This document shows, piece by piece, positions 28,346 through 36,335 of a DNA stretch of 64,000 nt. This stretch comes from Maribacter polysiphoniae (lineage in GTDB: Bacteria; Bacteroidota; Bacteroidia; Flavobacteriales; Flavobacteriaceae): assembly GCF_003148665.1 (NCBI RefSeq), contig NZ_QGGQ01000012.1, forward strand, positions 99,325-163,324, in the 5' to 3' direction. Made by a program: the position numbers and the translations under genes. Positions within the stretch are counted from its first letter, which is position 1. Each line of letters starts with the position of its first letter. The notes under the pieces were generated by a model. That model did no database searches. It saw only the letters and a program-made list of their open reading frames with translations, and was not told the origin of the DNA.

Positions 28346-29596
28346 TTAAAACGTACGAAAAGGTGTAAAAGGATCTATAGGCAATGATGTTTTTCGGTCG
28401 CTGGCAATTTCTGAGACCAACTTACCGGTTGCAGGACCCAAGCTCCATCCCATCATGGCATGGCCTGTGGCAAAAATGAGGTTTTCAATGTAGTTACTCT
28501 TGCCTATATAAGGTAATCCGTCTGGGGACACGGGGCGCATCCCACTTTGTGCCTTATCCATTTCCACAGGGTTTACCTCAATATTGGGATAATAATCGGT
28601 AGCGGCATGGGCGATAGCTTCGACCCTTTCTTTTCGGACAATGGAATTTATTCCTGAAAACTCCATGGTACCCGCAAAACGGGTAAATCCCTTCATGGGG
28701 GTGACTGCAACCTTAGCTTCCATTAAAATGGCGGGTATAGTAATGCCAGTAGGTCTTTCCAGATTTATTCGATATCCTTTTCCTGCCTGTAATGGTAATT
28801 TTATGTCAAGTCTTTTTGAAAATTGCCCACTCCATGAACCTGCGGCCAAAACTACTTCATCCGCTCTATAGCTTCCTTTGTTGGTCAATACTTGTTGTAT
28901 CTTCCCATTAACCAAGTCAACACCCGTGACTTCCTCATTTGTTTTTATAAGTACCCCTGAATTTTTTAAATAGGATACCATTTTTGGCATAAATTCAGTT
29001 GGGGTCATATGGGCGTCACATCCATAGTGAATCGCTCCTTTGGCATTGATTGTACAATTAGGTTCAAATGTTTTCAATTGTACATGATTCAAAACATCCA
29101 CTTCCAGACCCAATTCCCCAGCCTTTTTCGCGACCCGCATTTCTTTTTCTCCGGCAGCGTCCGTTTTAAACAACATCAATAATCCCTTTCGGTCGAAATG
29201 AAAATCCCCCAAATCCCCTGAAGCTTTTATGGAAGCAAACAAATCCCTGCTAAATAGATTTATATCTTTTATGACAGGAATTGCCCTTTCTACCTTTTTT
29301 TGGTTCGAGGCCTTATGGAAATACCAAGCCCATTTAAAAAAATCGGTATTGAACTGGGGTTTTATATAAAATGGACTAGAGGAATTAAACATCCATTTAA
29401 AGCCTTTGGCCATCATGCCGGGAGCTGCCAACGGAATTATATGGCTCGGGGTTATATATCCTGCATTGACAAAAGAAGCTCCATCGGTAATATCCGATTT
29501 ATCAATCACTGTTACTTGATGTCCTTCTTTATGGAGGTAGTAGGCGGAGCACAGCCCAATGATCCCTCCCCCAATAACAACGACTTCTTTGTTCAT
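28346..29596 (-). CDS. FAD-dependent D-amino-acid dehydrogenase, probable D-hydroxyproline dehydrogenase
   Basis: 416 residues of the DadA-like DAO family. The FAD motif VVIGGGIIGLCSAYYL is at residues 5-20, and ELVLAAGSW-like VVLAAGSWSG and GHAMMGWSLGPATG are the second and third flavin segments. General DadA enzymes deaminate D-amino acids. Being last in the operon with a hydroxyproline epimerase, this copy most likely oxidises cis-4-hydroxy-D-proline to pyrroline-4-hydroxy-2-carboxylate. That substrate is inferred from context. The electron acceptor would be membrane quinone. It follows the epimerase by 62 bases. Confidence 0.88.
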   Translation of the reverse strand: MNKEVVVIGGGIIGLCSAYYLHKEGHQVTVIDKSDITDGASFVNAGYITPSHIIPLAAPGMMAKGFKWMFNSSSPFYIKPQFNTDFFKWAWYFHKASNQKKVERAIPVIKDINLFSRDLFASIKASGDLGDFHFDRKGLLMLFKTDAAGEKEMRVAKKAGELGLEVDVLNHVQLKTFEPNCTINAKGAIHYGCDAHMTPTEFMPKMVSYLKNSGVLIKTNEEVTGVDLVNGKIQQVLTNKGSYRADEVVLAAGSWSGQFSKRLDIKLPLQAGKGYRINLERPTGITIPAILMEAKVAVTPMKGFTRFAGTMEFSGINSIVRKERVEAIAHAATDYYPNIEVNPVEMDKAQSGMRPVSPDGLPYIGKSNYIENLIFATGHAMMGWSLGPATGKLVSEIASDRKTSLPIDPFTPFRTF

Positions 29597-29658
29597 TCTC
29601 GAATATCAATTTAAAATTTGCGAATAGCGGAATACAAGGCTAGTCTCCCAAAAGGGTT

Positions 29659-30666
29659 CTAAATGACCTGAAACCCATGGGCATAGGGGTCATCATCATC
29701 AATGGTAATGGTATTATGCCCGTAAATTTTGGCCCAACCTTGAATACTCGGAACAACAGCGGGTATATCCCTTAAAACGACCTCCTGCTCTACCCTACCA
29801 ATAAATTGGGAGCCAATATAGCTTTCATGTATAAATTCGGTTCCAAGTTTTAGTTTGCCTTTAGCGTACCATTGGGCCATACGTGCTGATGTACCTGTAC
29901 CGCAGGGTGAACGGTCTATGGCCTTATCCCCATAAAAAACGGCATTACGGGCCGTAGCTTTTGGCGAAAGGGTCTTCCCTGCCCATAAAATATGACTTAC
30001 CCCATTTATCGTAGGGTCATCGGGGTGTACAAACCTATCTGGGTATTTGGCATTGATCTTATCCCTTATTTCCTGACTGAATTGTATGAGCTTAGCGGCG
30101 GTATAGTCCTGTATTCCTTGGAAATTCTTCTGTGCATCAACGATGGCATAGAAATTTCCCCCGTAGGAAACATCAAATACCAATTCGCCCAATTGTGAAC
30201 AATCTATCGTTAGTTCGGTTGCCGCCAAATAGGATTTCACATTGGTCAATTTTACCCAATCGACTTTTTTACCAGTTTGTCGGTATTCCACCTGTACCAA
30301 TCCGGCCGGAGTTTCCATCCGTACTTTACCGGGAACCTTAGGGGTCAAAAGACCTTCCTCAATCCCAATGGTAATCGCCCCAATAGTGCCATGTCCGCAC
30401 ATGGGCAAACATCCACTGGTTTCTATAAAAAGAATACCGAGATCATTGACCGCATCCGAAGGGGGATAAAAAATACTCCCACTCATCATGTCATGTCCAC
30501 GTGGCTCAAACATGAGTCCTTTGCGAATCCAATCATACTCCTTTAAAAAATGCTGCCTTTTTTCACTCATATTCCGCCCCTTGAGCTTCGGCCCACCAAG
30601 GGCTACTACCCTAACCGGGTTTCCACAGGTGTGCGCATCGATACAAGTAAATGAGCTTTGCCCCAT
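29659..30666 (-). CDS. 4-hydroxyproline 2-epimerase (proline racemase family)
   Basis: 335 residues. Both catalytic cysteines of the two-base mechanism are present: Cys90 in PMCGHGTIG and Cys255 in RSPCGTGTSA. A Thr at the second position would have meant the dehydratase subgroup, so this is an epimerase or racemase. The start FTCIDAHTCGNPVRVV is the family signature. Adjacent deaminase, dehydrogenase and semialdehyde dehydrogenase genes make trans-4-hydroxy-L-proline the likely substrate rather than proline. It starts 11 bases after the aldehyde dehydrogenase stop. Confidence 0.93.
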   Translation of the reverse strand: MGQSSFTCIDAHTCGNPVRVVALGGPKLKGRNMSEKRQHFLKEYDWIRKGLMFEPRGHDMMSGSIFYPPSDAVNDLGILFIETSGCLPMCGHGTIGAITIGIEEGLLTPKVPGKVRMETPAGLVQVEYRQTGKKVDWVKLTNVKSYLAATELTIDCSQLGELVFDVSYGGNFYAIVDAQKNFQGIQDYTAAKLIQFSQEIRDKINAKYPDRFVHPDDPTINGVSHILWAGKTLSPKATARNAVFYGDKAIDRSPCGTGTSARMAQWYAKGKLKLGTEFIHESYIGSQFIGRVEQEVVLRDIPAVVPSIQGWAKIYGHNTITIDDDDPYAHGFQVI

Positions 30667-30677
30667 TTAAGGATTGA

Positions 30678-32276
30678 TTATACGTTGTTTTTGGTCTGTT
30701 CATTATTGACAAGCCGCGAAATTCCCAAAGGATTTGAATTTTTCAAGGCATTGGGCAATAGATTGTCGGGCCAATCCTGGTAACTGATTGGTCGTACCCA
30801 TCGCTTTATGGAATGAATCCCTACGGCCGTAAAACGACTATCCGTTGAAGCAGGATAAGGTCCACCATGTTGCATTGATGGGCAAACCTCTACACCCGTT
30901 GGCACACCATTGTATATTAACCTACCTACCCTATTTTGTAGTGCACTGACTATTTTTTGGTGCCCTGCCAATTCGTTTTCCTCAGCGATTATGGTACCTG
31001 TCAATTGACCTTCAAGATTCCTGATGATTTCTTCCAATTGATCAACATCCTCACATTGAACAACAATAGAATAGGGTCCGAAAACCTCTTGATGCAAGGC
31101 CGTATTTTGTAAGAAGGTCTTTCCCTCAACCGTTGTTACGGTCTGCCGGGCATAGTTTGCCTGTACGTTTGGCGCTTTTTTATCCGCCATAACCTGCAAT
31201 CCCGCCTGTGATAGGGCCTTGTCTTTTTTATGTTCATAGGCACCAATAATATTGGGGTGCAACATACATGTGGGCTCAATTTTGATGATCTCGTCTGAAA
31301 GTTTATTTATAAAATCGGTTAGTGCCCCACTCTTAATACCGAGTAGTAATCCGGGATTGGTGCAAAATTGTCCGGTACCCAAAGTGATGGATCCGGCATA
31401 GGTTTTGGCCAAGTCCGCTCCTCTTTTATGAAGGGCATCAGGTAAAATCACAACGGGATTCACACTTCCCATTTCGGCAAAAACAGGAATCGGTTCTTTG
31501 CGTTGTGAAGCAAGGTCAAATAAAGCCCTGCCACCACCGATACTTCCTGTAAAGCCCACAGCTTTTACACCGGGATGTTTTACCAAGGCAGAACCTACCT
31601 CAATGCCACTGCTATTCAAATTGGAAAAAACCCCGTTGGGCATATTGGTTTTTTGAATTGCCTTTACAATTGCTGAGGCCACTAATTCCCCTGTTCCGGC
31701 ATGCATGGGATGTGACTTGACGATTACCGGACAACCCGCAGCAAATGCAGCTGCCGTATCACCACCTGCTGTTGAATATGCCAAAGGAAAATTACTTGCC
31801 CCGAAAACTACTACAGGTCCTAAAGGAATGAGCATTTTACGTAAATCAGGTTTAGGCACAGGCGTTCTATCAGGAATGGCAGTATCTATGGATGCCTCTA
31901 CCCATGAACCTTCCTTGACCAATGCAGCAAAGGCCCGCAATTGCCCTATGGTCCTACCTCTTTCACCGATCGCCCGTCCTTCTGGCAAACCTGTTTCCGA
32001 ACAATATGTTTTTATCAATAGTTCATCCAAGTCCAAAATTTCATCAGCTATGGCATTTAAAAAACCGGCCTTCTCTACCCCTGACATGGCCCCAAATTCA
32101 ATAGAAGCCACAGTTGCCAAACGTACTGCCTCGTCGATTTCATCTTCGGTAGCCTCAACGAAGGAAAAATTGTTTTCGGTGTTCAATTGTGGATTAAACG
32201 TTTTATAGGTTGTATCGCCTTTTCCAGAGCGTGAATTCCCAATAAAGTTCTTACCCGTAATCATTTTGGTGTTCAT
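30678..32276 (-). CDS. Aldehyde dehydrogenase, probable alpha-ketoglutarate-semialdehyde dehydrogenase
   Basis: 532 residues, the length of the NADP-type ketoglutarate-semialdehyde dehydrogenase group. The nucleotide and substrate regions include FGASNFPLAYSTAGGD and VGFTGSIGGGRAL. The general base lies in PVFAEMGSVNPVV and the catalytic Cys305 in GTGQFCTNPG. It would oxidise 2,5-dioxopentanoate, the deaminase product, to 2-oxoglutarate, thus feeding the TCA cycle. Operon position between deaminase and epimerase supports this. Other semialdehydes are possible substrates. Confidence 0.9.
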   Translation of the reverse strand: MNTKMITGKNFIGNSRSGKGDTTYKTFNPQLNTENNFSFVEATEDEIDEAVRLATVASIEFGAMSGVEKAGFLNAIADEILDLDELLIKTYCSETGLPEGRAIGERGRTIGQLRAFAALVKEGSWVEASIDTAIPDRTPVPKPDLRKMLIPLGPVVVFGASNFPLAYSTAGGDTAAAFAAGCPVIVKSHPMHAGTGELVASAIVKAIQKTNMPNGVFSNLNSSGIEVGSALVKHPGVKAVGFTGSIGGGRALFDLASQRKEPIPVFAEMGSVNPVVILPDALHKRGADLAKTYAGSITLGTGQFCTNPGLLLGIKSGALTDFINKLSDEIIKIEPTCMLHPNIIGAYEHKKDKALSQAGLQVMADKKAPNVQANYARQTVTTVEGKTFLQNTALHQEVFGPYSIVVQCEDVDQLEEIIRNLEGQLTGTIIAEENELAGHQKIVSALQNRVGRLIYNGVPTGVEVCPSMQHGGPYPASTDSRFTAVGIHSIKRWVRPISYQDWPDNLLPNALKNSNPLGISRLVNNEQTKNNV

Positions 32277-32309
32277 TTTTATTTTCTTGATTATTCCACT
32301 ACCAAATTA

Positions 32310-32337
32310 TAGAATAATATTCTAAAATTATCGGTAA
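32310..32337. promoter_or_regulatory. Inverted repeat and shared motif inside the hydroxyproline operon
   Basis: TAGAAT-AAT-ATTCTA is a perfect six-base inverted repeat (32310-32324), and is followed by AAAATTATCGGTAA. A similar AAATTATCCG and an ATAATATTC run occur in the divergent control region near 33344-33410. It lies in the 80-base gap between the deaminase and aldehyde dehydrogenase genes. A role as operator is inference. Confidence 0.3.
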
Positions 32338-32356
32338 CTTTAATAAAATAGACTAT

Positions 32357-33283
32357 TTATGTACCTTGGGTGAAGTCTTTATATGGTGGTAAACCAGGCC
32401 TTGTTTTAAGGCTTTCCCCTATAATTCCCAAAACCCTTTTACGCTCGGTACCTTCTAGTGGTAATCTTGGGGCCCTGACTATTTCGGTACCGATTCCTGT
32501 ACTGCTTTCGGCAAGTTTAATATTCTGGACCAATTGAGGGCTGATATCCAATTCCAACAATGGTAAAAACCACCTGTATATTGCAATAGCTTCCTTGGTC
32601 CTCCCCGCTTTGACCAACTCATAAATAGCAACCGTCTCAGCAGGAAAGGCGCATACGAGTCCGGCAACCCAGCCATCGGCTCCCATCAGCATGCTTTCCA
32701 AAGCCAAGGTATCTACACCACAGAGAACCTTTACCCGGTTGCCAAATCGATTTCGTATTCTCGTAACGTTGGAAATATCACGGGTAGACTCTTTAACCGC
32801 CTCGATATTATCACACGCCATCATTTCCTGAAGCATATCCAAAGTCACCTCGATTTTATAGTCAATCGGATTGTTATAGATCATTATGGGCAAATCCGTG
32901 GATTTGGCAATTGTCTTGAAATACACAACGGTTTCCCGATCCGTTGCCTTATACCGCATTGGAGGTAACATCATTAAACCGTTCGCCCCGTATTCCTTGG
33001 CCCGTTGCACGGCAACAAGGGCATCATGGGTACTTTGCTCAGCGATATTGATGATTACGGGAACCTTACCAGCCACTATTTTAACGGTTTCCTGAATGAG
33101 GATGCGCTTTTCTTCATCGGTCAAGGTACTGGCCTCCCCCAAGGTTCCCCCAAGGATTATCCCATGTACCCCTGCATTCAATTGTGCTTCTATATTTACA
33201 CGGAACATTTTTAAATCCAAGGTGTCATCAGGACTAAATTTGGTCGTTACCGCTGGCATTACGCCCTGCCATTGTACTTTCAT
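32357..33283 (-). CDS. DapA-family lyase, probable pyrroline-4-hydroxy-2-carboxylate deaminase
   Basis: 308 residues of the DHDPS/N-acetylneuraminate lyase superfamily. The Schiff-base lysine is Lys164 in EAVKESTRD, and the catalytic Tyr lies in MIYNNPIDYK. GGTLGEASTLTDEEK binds the keto-acid carboxylate. True DapA and sialic-acid lyases share the fold. The operon points to the deaminase that turns pyrroline-4-hydroxy-2-carboxylate into 2,5-dioxopentanoate and ammonia. It is the first gene of the operon, divergent from the AraC regulator. Confidence 0.88.
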   Translation of the reverse strand: MKVQWQGVMPAVTTKFSPDDTLDLKMFRVNIEAQLNAGVHGIILGGTLGEASTLTDEEKRILIQETVKIVAGKVPVIINIAEQSTHDALVAVQRAKEYGANGLMMLPPMRYKATDRETVVYFKTIAKSTDLPIMIYNNPIDYKIEVTLDMLQEMMACDNIEAVKESTRDISNVTRIRNRFGNRVKVLCGVDTLALESMLMGADGWVAGLVCAFPAETVAIYELVKAGRTKEAIAIYRWFLPLLELDISPQLVQNIKLAESSTGIGTEIVRAPRLPLEGTERKRVLGIIGESLKTRPGLPPYKDFTQGT

Positions 33284-33343
33284 GCCTTACTTTTTTAATG
33301 GATTACACACAAAAATACACAGGGAGTAAGCTTTCTACATACA

Positions 33344-33410
33344 TTTAAATTATCCGAATATATGCGTATATTACCCTATTAAAAGGTATTAAAACGATAT
33401 GTCGTATAAT
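33344..33410. promoter_or_regulatory. Divergent control region of the hydroxyproline operon and its regulator
   Basis: The 146-base gap between the deaminase and araC starts is AT-rich. It holds AAATTATCCG, the inverted repeat AATATA-TGCG-TATATT and a GTATAATATTCG run. These are candidate AraC-protein half-sites, related by eye to the site at 32310. No consensus -33/-7 pair is certain. Confidence 0.35.
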
Positions 33411-33429
33411 ATTCGCACATTTTAAAACA

Positions 33430-34290
33430 ATGAAAGTATACCCCTTTAAAATTCCAAAGCCCTTGAACCAGAATCTGATCGTTCAGGTTGATGAGTCCAA
33501 GATGTTCTATGGTCAATTACACCAACATGAGGAAATTCAACTTAGTTGGATTGTAAAGGGTAAGGGGAAATTAATTACAGGGGATAGTATTCATCATTTT
33601 AACGATAACGACTTTTTTGTTATTGGCCCGAATTGTCCCCATCTTTTTCAAAGTGACTTAATGGACGAAAACGCTAAAATGATTTCCTTGTTTTTTACGC
33701 GGGTCTCTTTTGGAAAGGACTTTTTCGATCTGGCCGATGTGCAAGAGGTACAGCCATTTTTCAACAGTGCAAAAAACGGATTTAGATTGGTATCTCACCG
33801 AAAGGAAGTCCATAAACTCATTGAACAAATGCCACGACAAGGAAAACTCACCCGTTTTATCAGCCTTCTTCAACTGATGAAAATACTATGTACCGCGCAC
33901 AAGGAGATGCTAACGGGTTTTGTTTATCCAAAGCATATTGGTAGCAGGGATGGTCAACGATTACAATCCATATTCGATTATGTCGTAAACAACTTTCAAC
34001 AGGAAATACGATTGGGTATTGTAGCTGAATTGGCCTTTATGACGCCAAACGCTTTTTGCCGATTCTTTAAAAAACAGACCCATAAGACTTTCTTTCAATT
34101 TTTGATAGAACTGCGGCTGGAACATGCATGCCATTTACTCGCAACCTCAAACCTGAGCATCGCCGAAATCGCGGAACAATCCGGTTTTAATTCAATTTCC
34201 AATTTTAATCGTCAATTCAAGGCGCAAAAAGGCTTGGCACCCACCCAGTATGCCGATAATCCATCCCTAAAATTGAAAAAGGGGCACTAG
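33430..34290 (+). CDS. AraC-family transcriptional regulator
   Basis: 286 residues. An N-terminal cupin sensor (YGQLHQHEEIQLSWIVKGKG, GPNCPHLF) is followed by a C-terminal pair of helix-turn-helix motifs. The first is LGIVAELAFMTPNAFCRFFK, the second LSIAEIAEQSGFNSISNFNRQ, ending KGLAPTQY. It is transcribed away from the hydroxyproline operon and is the obvious candidate activator, presumably responding to hydroxyproline or a pathway intermediate. Regulation is inferred from position only. Confidence 0.92.
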   Translation: MKVYPFKIPKPLNQNLIVQVDESKMFYGQLHQHEEIQLSWIVKGKGKLITGDSIHHFNDNDFFVIGPNCPHLFQSDLMDENAKMISLFFTRVSFGKDFFDLADVQEVQPFFNSAKNGFRLVSHRKEVHKLIEQMPRQGKLTRFISLLQLMKILCTAHKEMLTGFVYPKHIGSRDGQRLQSIFDYVVNNFQQEIRLGIVAELAFMTPNAFCRFFKKQTHKTFFQFLIELRLEHACHLLATSNLSIAEIAEQSGFNSISNFNRQFKAQKGLAPTQYADNPSLKLKKGH

Positions 34291-34367
34291 TAGGATGTGT
34301 GTTTCAAATAAAAAGGACTTATCCTTCGGTTTTCATTATTTTTGATGTCATTAAAAATACGACCCAA

Positions 34368-35930
34368 ATGAAAAAATTGGTTTTGATTGCTGTTGGCTTG
34401 ACCATGGCCTGTAATTCTTCCCAAAATACGGTTCCTGAAAAAAAGGAAACCGCTACCTCCCCATCCGTTGAAACAACTTATGCCGCAACCATAACATCCG
34501 ACGAATTAAAAGAGCACCTCTATGTATATGCTTCGGATGAATTTGAAGGGCGTGAGACAGGAACACCGGGCGAAAAGAAAGCCGCAGCGTATATTAAGGA
34601 TGAATATGTGGCATTGGGTATTCCTGCCGCAAAGGAAAACGGTGACTATTACCAAGAAGTCCCTTTAATCATGGATGTAATGCCGACGGGGGAATTACGC
34701 ATCAATGGTATGGATTATAAATTAGGTAAGGATGTACTTGCCTTCGATGCCGCCCAAGGGCATTTTAGTGATATTGTTTATGTGGGGTATGGTATTGACG
34801 ATAAGAATTATAATGATTATGAAGGAATTGATATAAAAGGCAAGTTGGTATTGGTGAAGTTCGGGGAGCCCGTGAATGCCGATGGCACTTTCAAGGTCAC
34901 TGGCACACGTAATAATTCAAAATGGAGCAAGGTATCCGATGCCTATGGTATGCGCTCGAAAGCGATTCAGGAGCGTGGTGGACTTGGTATGTTGTATTAT
35001 GACGATACCAACTATACGAGATATCAAAATTATTTCAATAGAAGAAGACAACGTTCTTCTGGGGGACTGTCCTTAAAAACAACCAATGATAATGACTTTA
35101 TTAATGTTGTTCTGAATAAGAATGTAGCAACGGCTTTATACCCTAGTATTTTAAATACAACCTCTAAGGACGTTATAAAAACAGCATTGGATCTTAACCT
35201 AAGTTCCGATAGTGGCATAATTGAGTCGGAAAATGTTGTAGCCGTTATCAAGGGGACTACTAAACCCGACGAATATGTCGTATTATCTTCCCATTTAGAC
35301 CATATAGGGATAACGGATAAGGGGGAAATCAATAATGGGGCCGATGATGATGGATCAGGAACTGTGGCCTTACTGGAAATAGCAGAAGCCTTCAAAAAAG
35401 CTGCCGATGCGGGTAATGGGCCAAAGCGTTCCATTGTCTTTTTACATGTGACGGGAGAGGAAAAAGGGTTATTGGGGTCCCAGTATTATACCGATGTACA
35501 ACCGATATTTCCATTAAGCCAGACAGTGGCCAATTTAAATATCGATATGATAGGTAGAATAGACCCTAAACGTGAAGGTAATCGCAACTACGTTTATTTA
35601 ATCGGCTCCGATAAATTAAGCACGGAATTGCATAACCTCTCAGAAGCGGTGAACAAAAAATACATGAATATTGAATTGGATTATAAATATAATGATGAGA
35701 ACGACCCCAACCGTTTTTATTATCGAAGCGATCATTACAATTTTGCCAAAAACAACATTCCTATAATCTTTTATTTTAATGGTACCCATGCTGATTATCA
35801 TCGACCCTCCGACACCCCGGATAAAATAAATTATGACCTATTGGAGAACAGGACACGGTTAGTATTCCATACAGCCTGGGAAATTGCCAATCGTGACCAA
35901 AAAATAGTAGTGGACAAAGGGGTAAAGTAA
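34368..35930 (+). CDS. M28-family metallopeptidase, exported lipoprotein
   Basis: 520 residues from the ATG at 34368; a GTG 69 bases upstream would add a non-signal extension. A lipobox-like MAC motif ends a 14-residue hydrophobic stretch. A PA-like domain (about residues 120-270) precedes the M28 catalytic domain. Zinc ligands and base are all visible: His in SSHLDHIG, Asp in NNGADDDGSG, Glu in TGEEKGLLG, Asp in NIDMIGR, His in RSDHYNF. It should be an aminopeptidase acting at the cell surface or periplasm. It may supply peptides or hydroxyproline-containing fragments, but it is not clearly part of the operon. Confidence 0.93.
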   Translation: MKKLVLIAVGLTMACNSSQNTVPEKKETATSPSVETTYAATITSDELKEHLYVYASDEFEGRETGTPGEKKAAAYIKDEYVALGIPAAKENGDYYQEVPLIMDVMPTGELRINGMDYKLGKDVLAFDAAQGHFSDIVYVGYGIDDKNYNDYEGIDIKGKLVLVKFGEPVNADGTFKVTGTRNNSKWSKVSDAYGMRSKAIQERGGLGMLYYDDTNYTRYQNYFNRRRQRSSGGLSLKTTNDNDFINVVLNKNVATALYPSILNTTSKDVIKTALDLNLSSDSGIIESENVVAVIKGTTKPDEYVVLSSHLDHIGITDKGEINNGADDDGSGTVALLEIAEAFKKAADAGNGPKRSIVFLHVTGEEKGLLGSQYYTDVQPIFPLSQTVANLNIDMIGRIDPKREGNRNYVYLIGSDKLSTELHNLSEAVNKKYMNIELDYKYNDENDPNRFYYRSDHYNFAKNNIPIIFYFNGTHADYHRPSDTPDKINYDLLENRTRLVFHTAWEIANRDQKIVVDKGVK

Positions 35931-35951
35931 GTGCTTCACGAGTAGTACAAA

Positions 35952-35985
35952 AAAAGCCCTGACAGTTTCGTCAGGGCTTTTGTTT
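35952..35985 (+). terminator. Terminator between the M28 peptidase and tRNA-His
   Basis: Perfect twelve-base stem AAAAGCCCTGAC / GTCAGGGCTTTT with a six-base loop (AGTTTC), continuing TGTTTT on the plus strand. On the minus strand the stem ends in a T-rich run too, so it can also end the tRNA transcript. Confidence 0.88.
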
Positions 35986-35987
35986 TG

Positions 35988-36062
35988 GGTGGAAGACCGG
36001 GTTCGAACCGGCGACCTCTGGAACCACAATCCAGCGCTCTAACCAGCTGAGCTACAACCACC
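35988..36062 (-). tRNA. tRNA-His (GTG anticodon)
   Basis: Minus-strand cloverleaf: acceptor GTGGTTG at 36061-36055, D-arm AGCTCAG...GAGC, anticodon stem CTGGA / TCCAG with loop TTGTGGT (anticodon GTG), and T-arm GCCGG-TTCGAAC-CCGGT. G at 36062 fits the extra G-1 of histidine tRNAs, pairing with C73. CCA is not encoded. Positions 5-68 and 6-67 are both U-U, so the acceptor stem has a tandem mismatch. Confidence 0.93.
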
Positions 36063-36076
36063 ATTTAAAGCGGTGG

Positions 36077-36108
36077 CAAAGTTAATTTTTTTTCATGAAT
36101 CTGTGCAA
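36077..36108 (-). promoter_or_regulatory. Promoter of tRNA-His
   Basis: On the minus strand TTG (complement of 36106-36108) precedes TAACTTTG (complement of 36077-36084) by 21 bases, a good Bacteroidota promoter. The start would fall about 9 bases before the mature tRNA 5' end. Confidence 0.7.
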
Positions 36109-36335
36109 CTAAAACAAGGTATATTTTAAAAGAATAGTAAAAATTATATTTTCACATTAGTTTTCCATACCCTCCCTTTTTAGCCCGACAAGGTTAAATC
36201 ATCGATGAAATGCACTTTTTGGGGGACAAAACACACAAAAATCACCATTTCACAACATTTATTATTTATCAGCCCCAAAGGGGATTAATTTTATTTTTTG
36301 AATCAAATAGCTATTTTCAGTACCATATCATTTAA

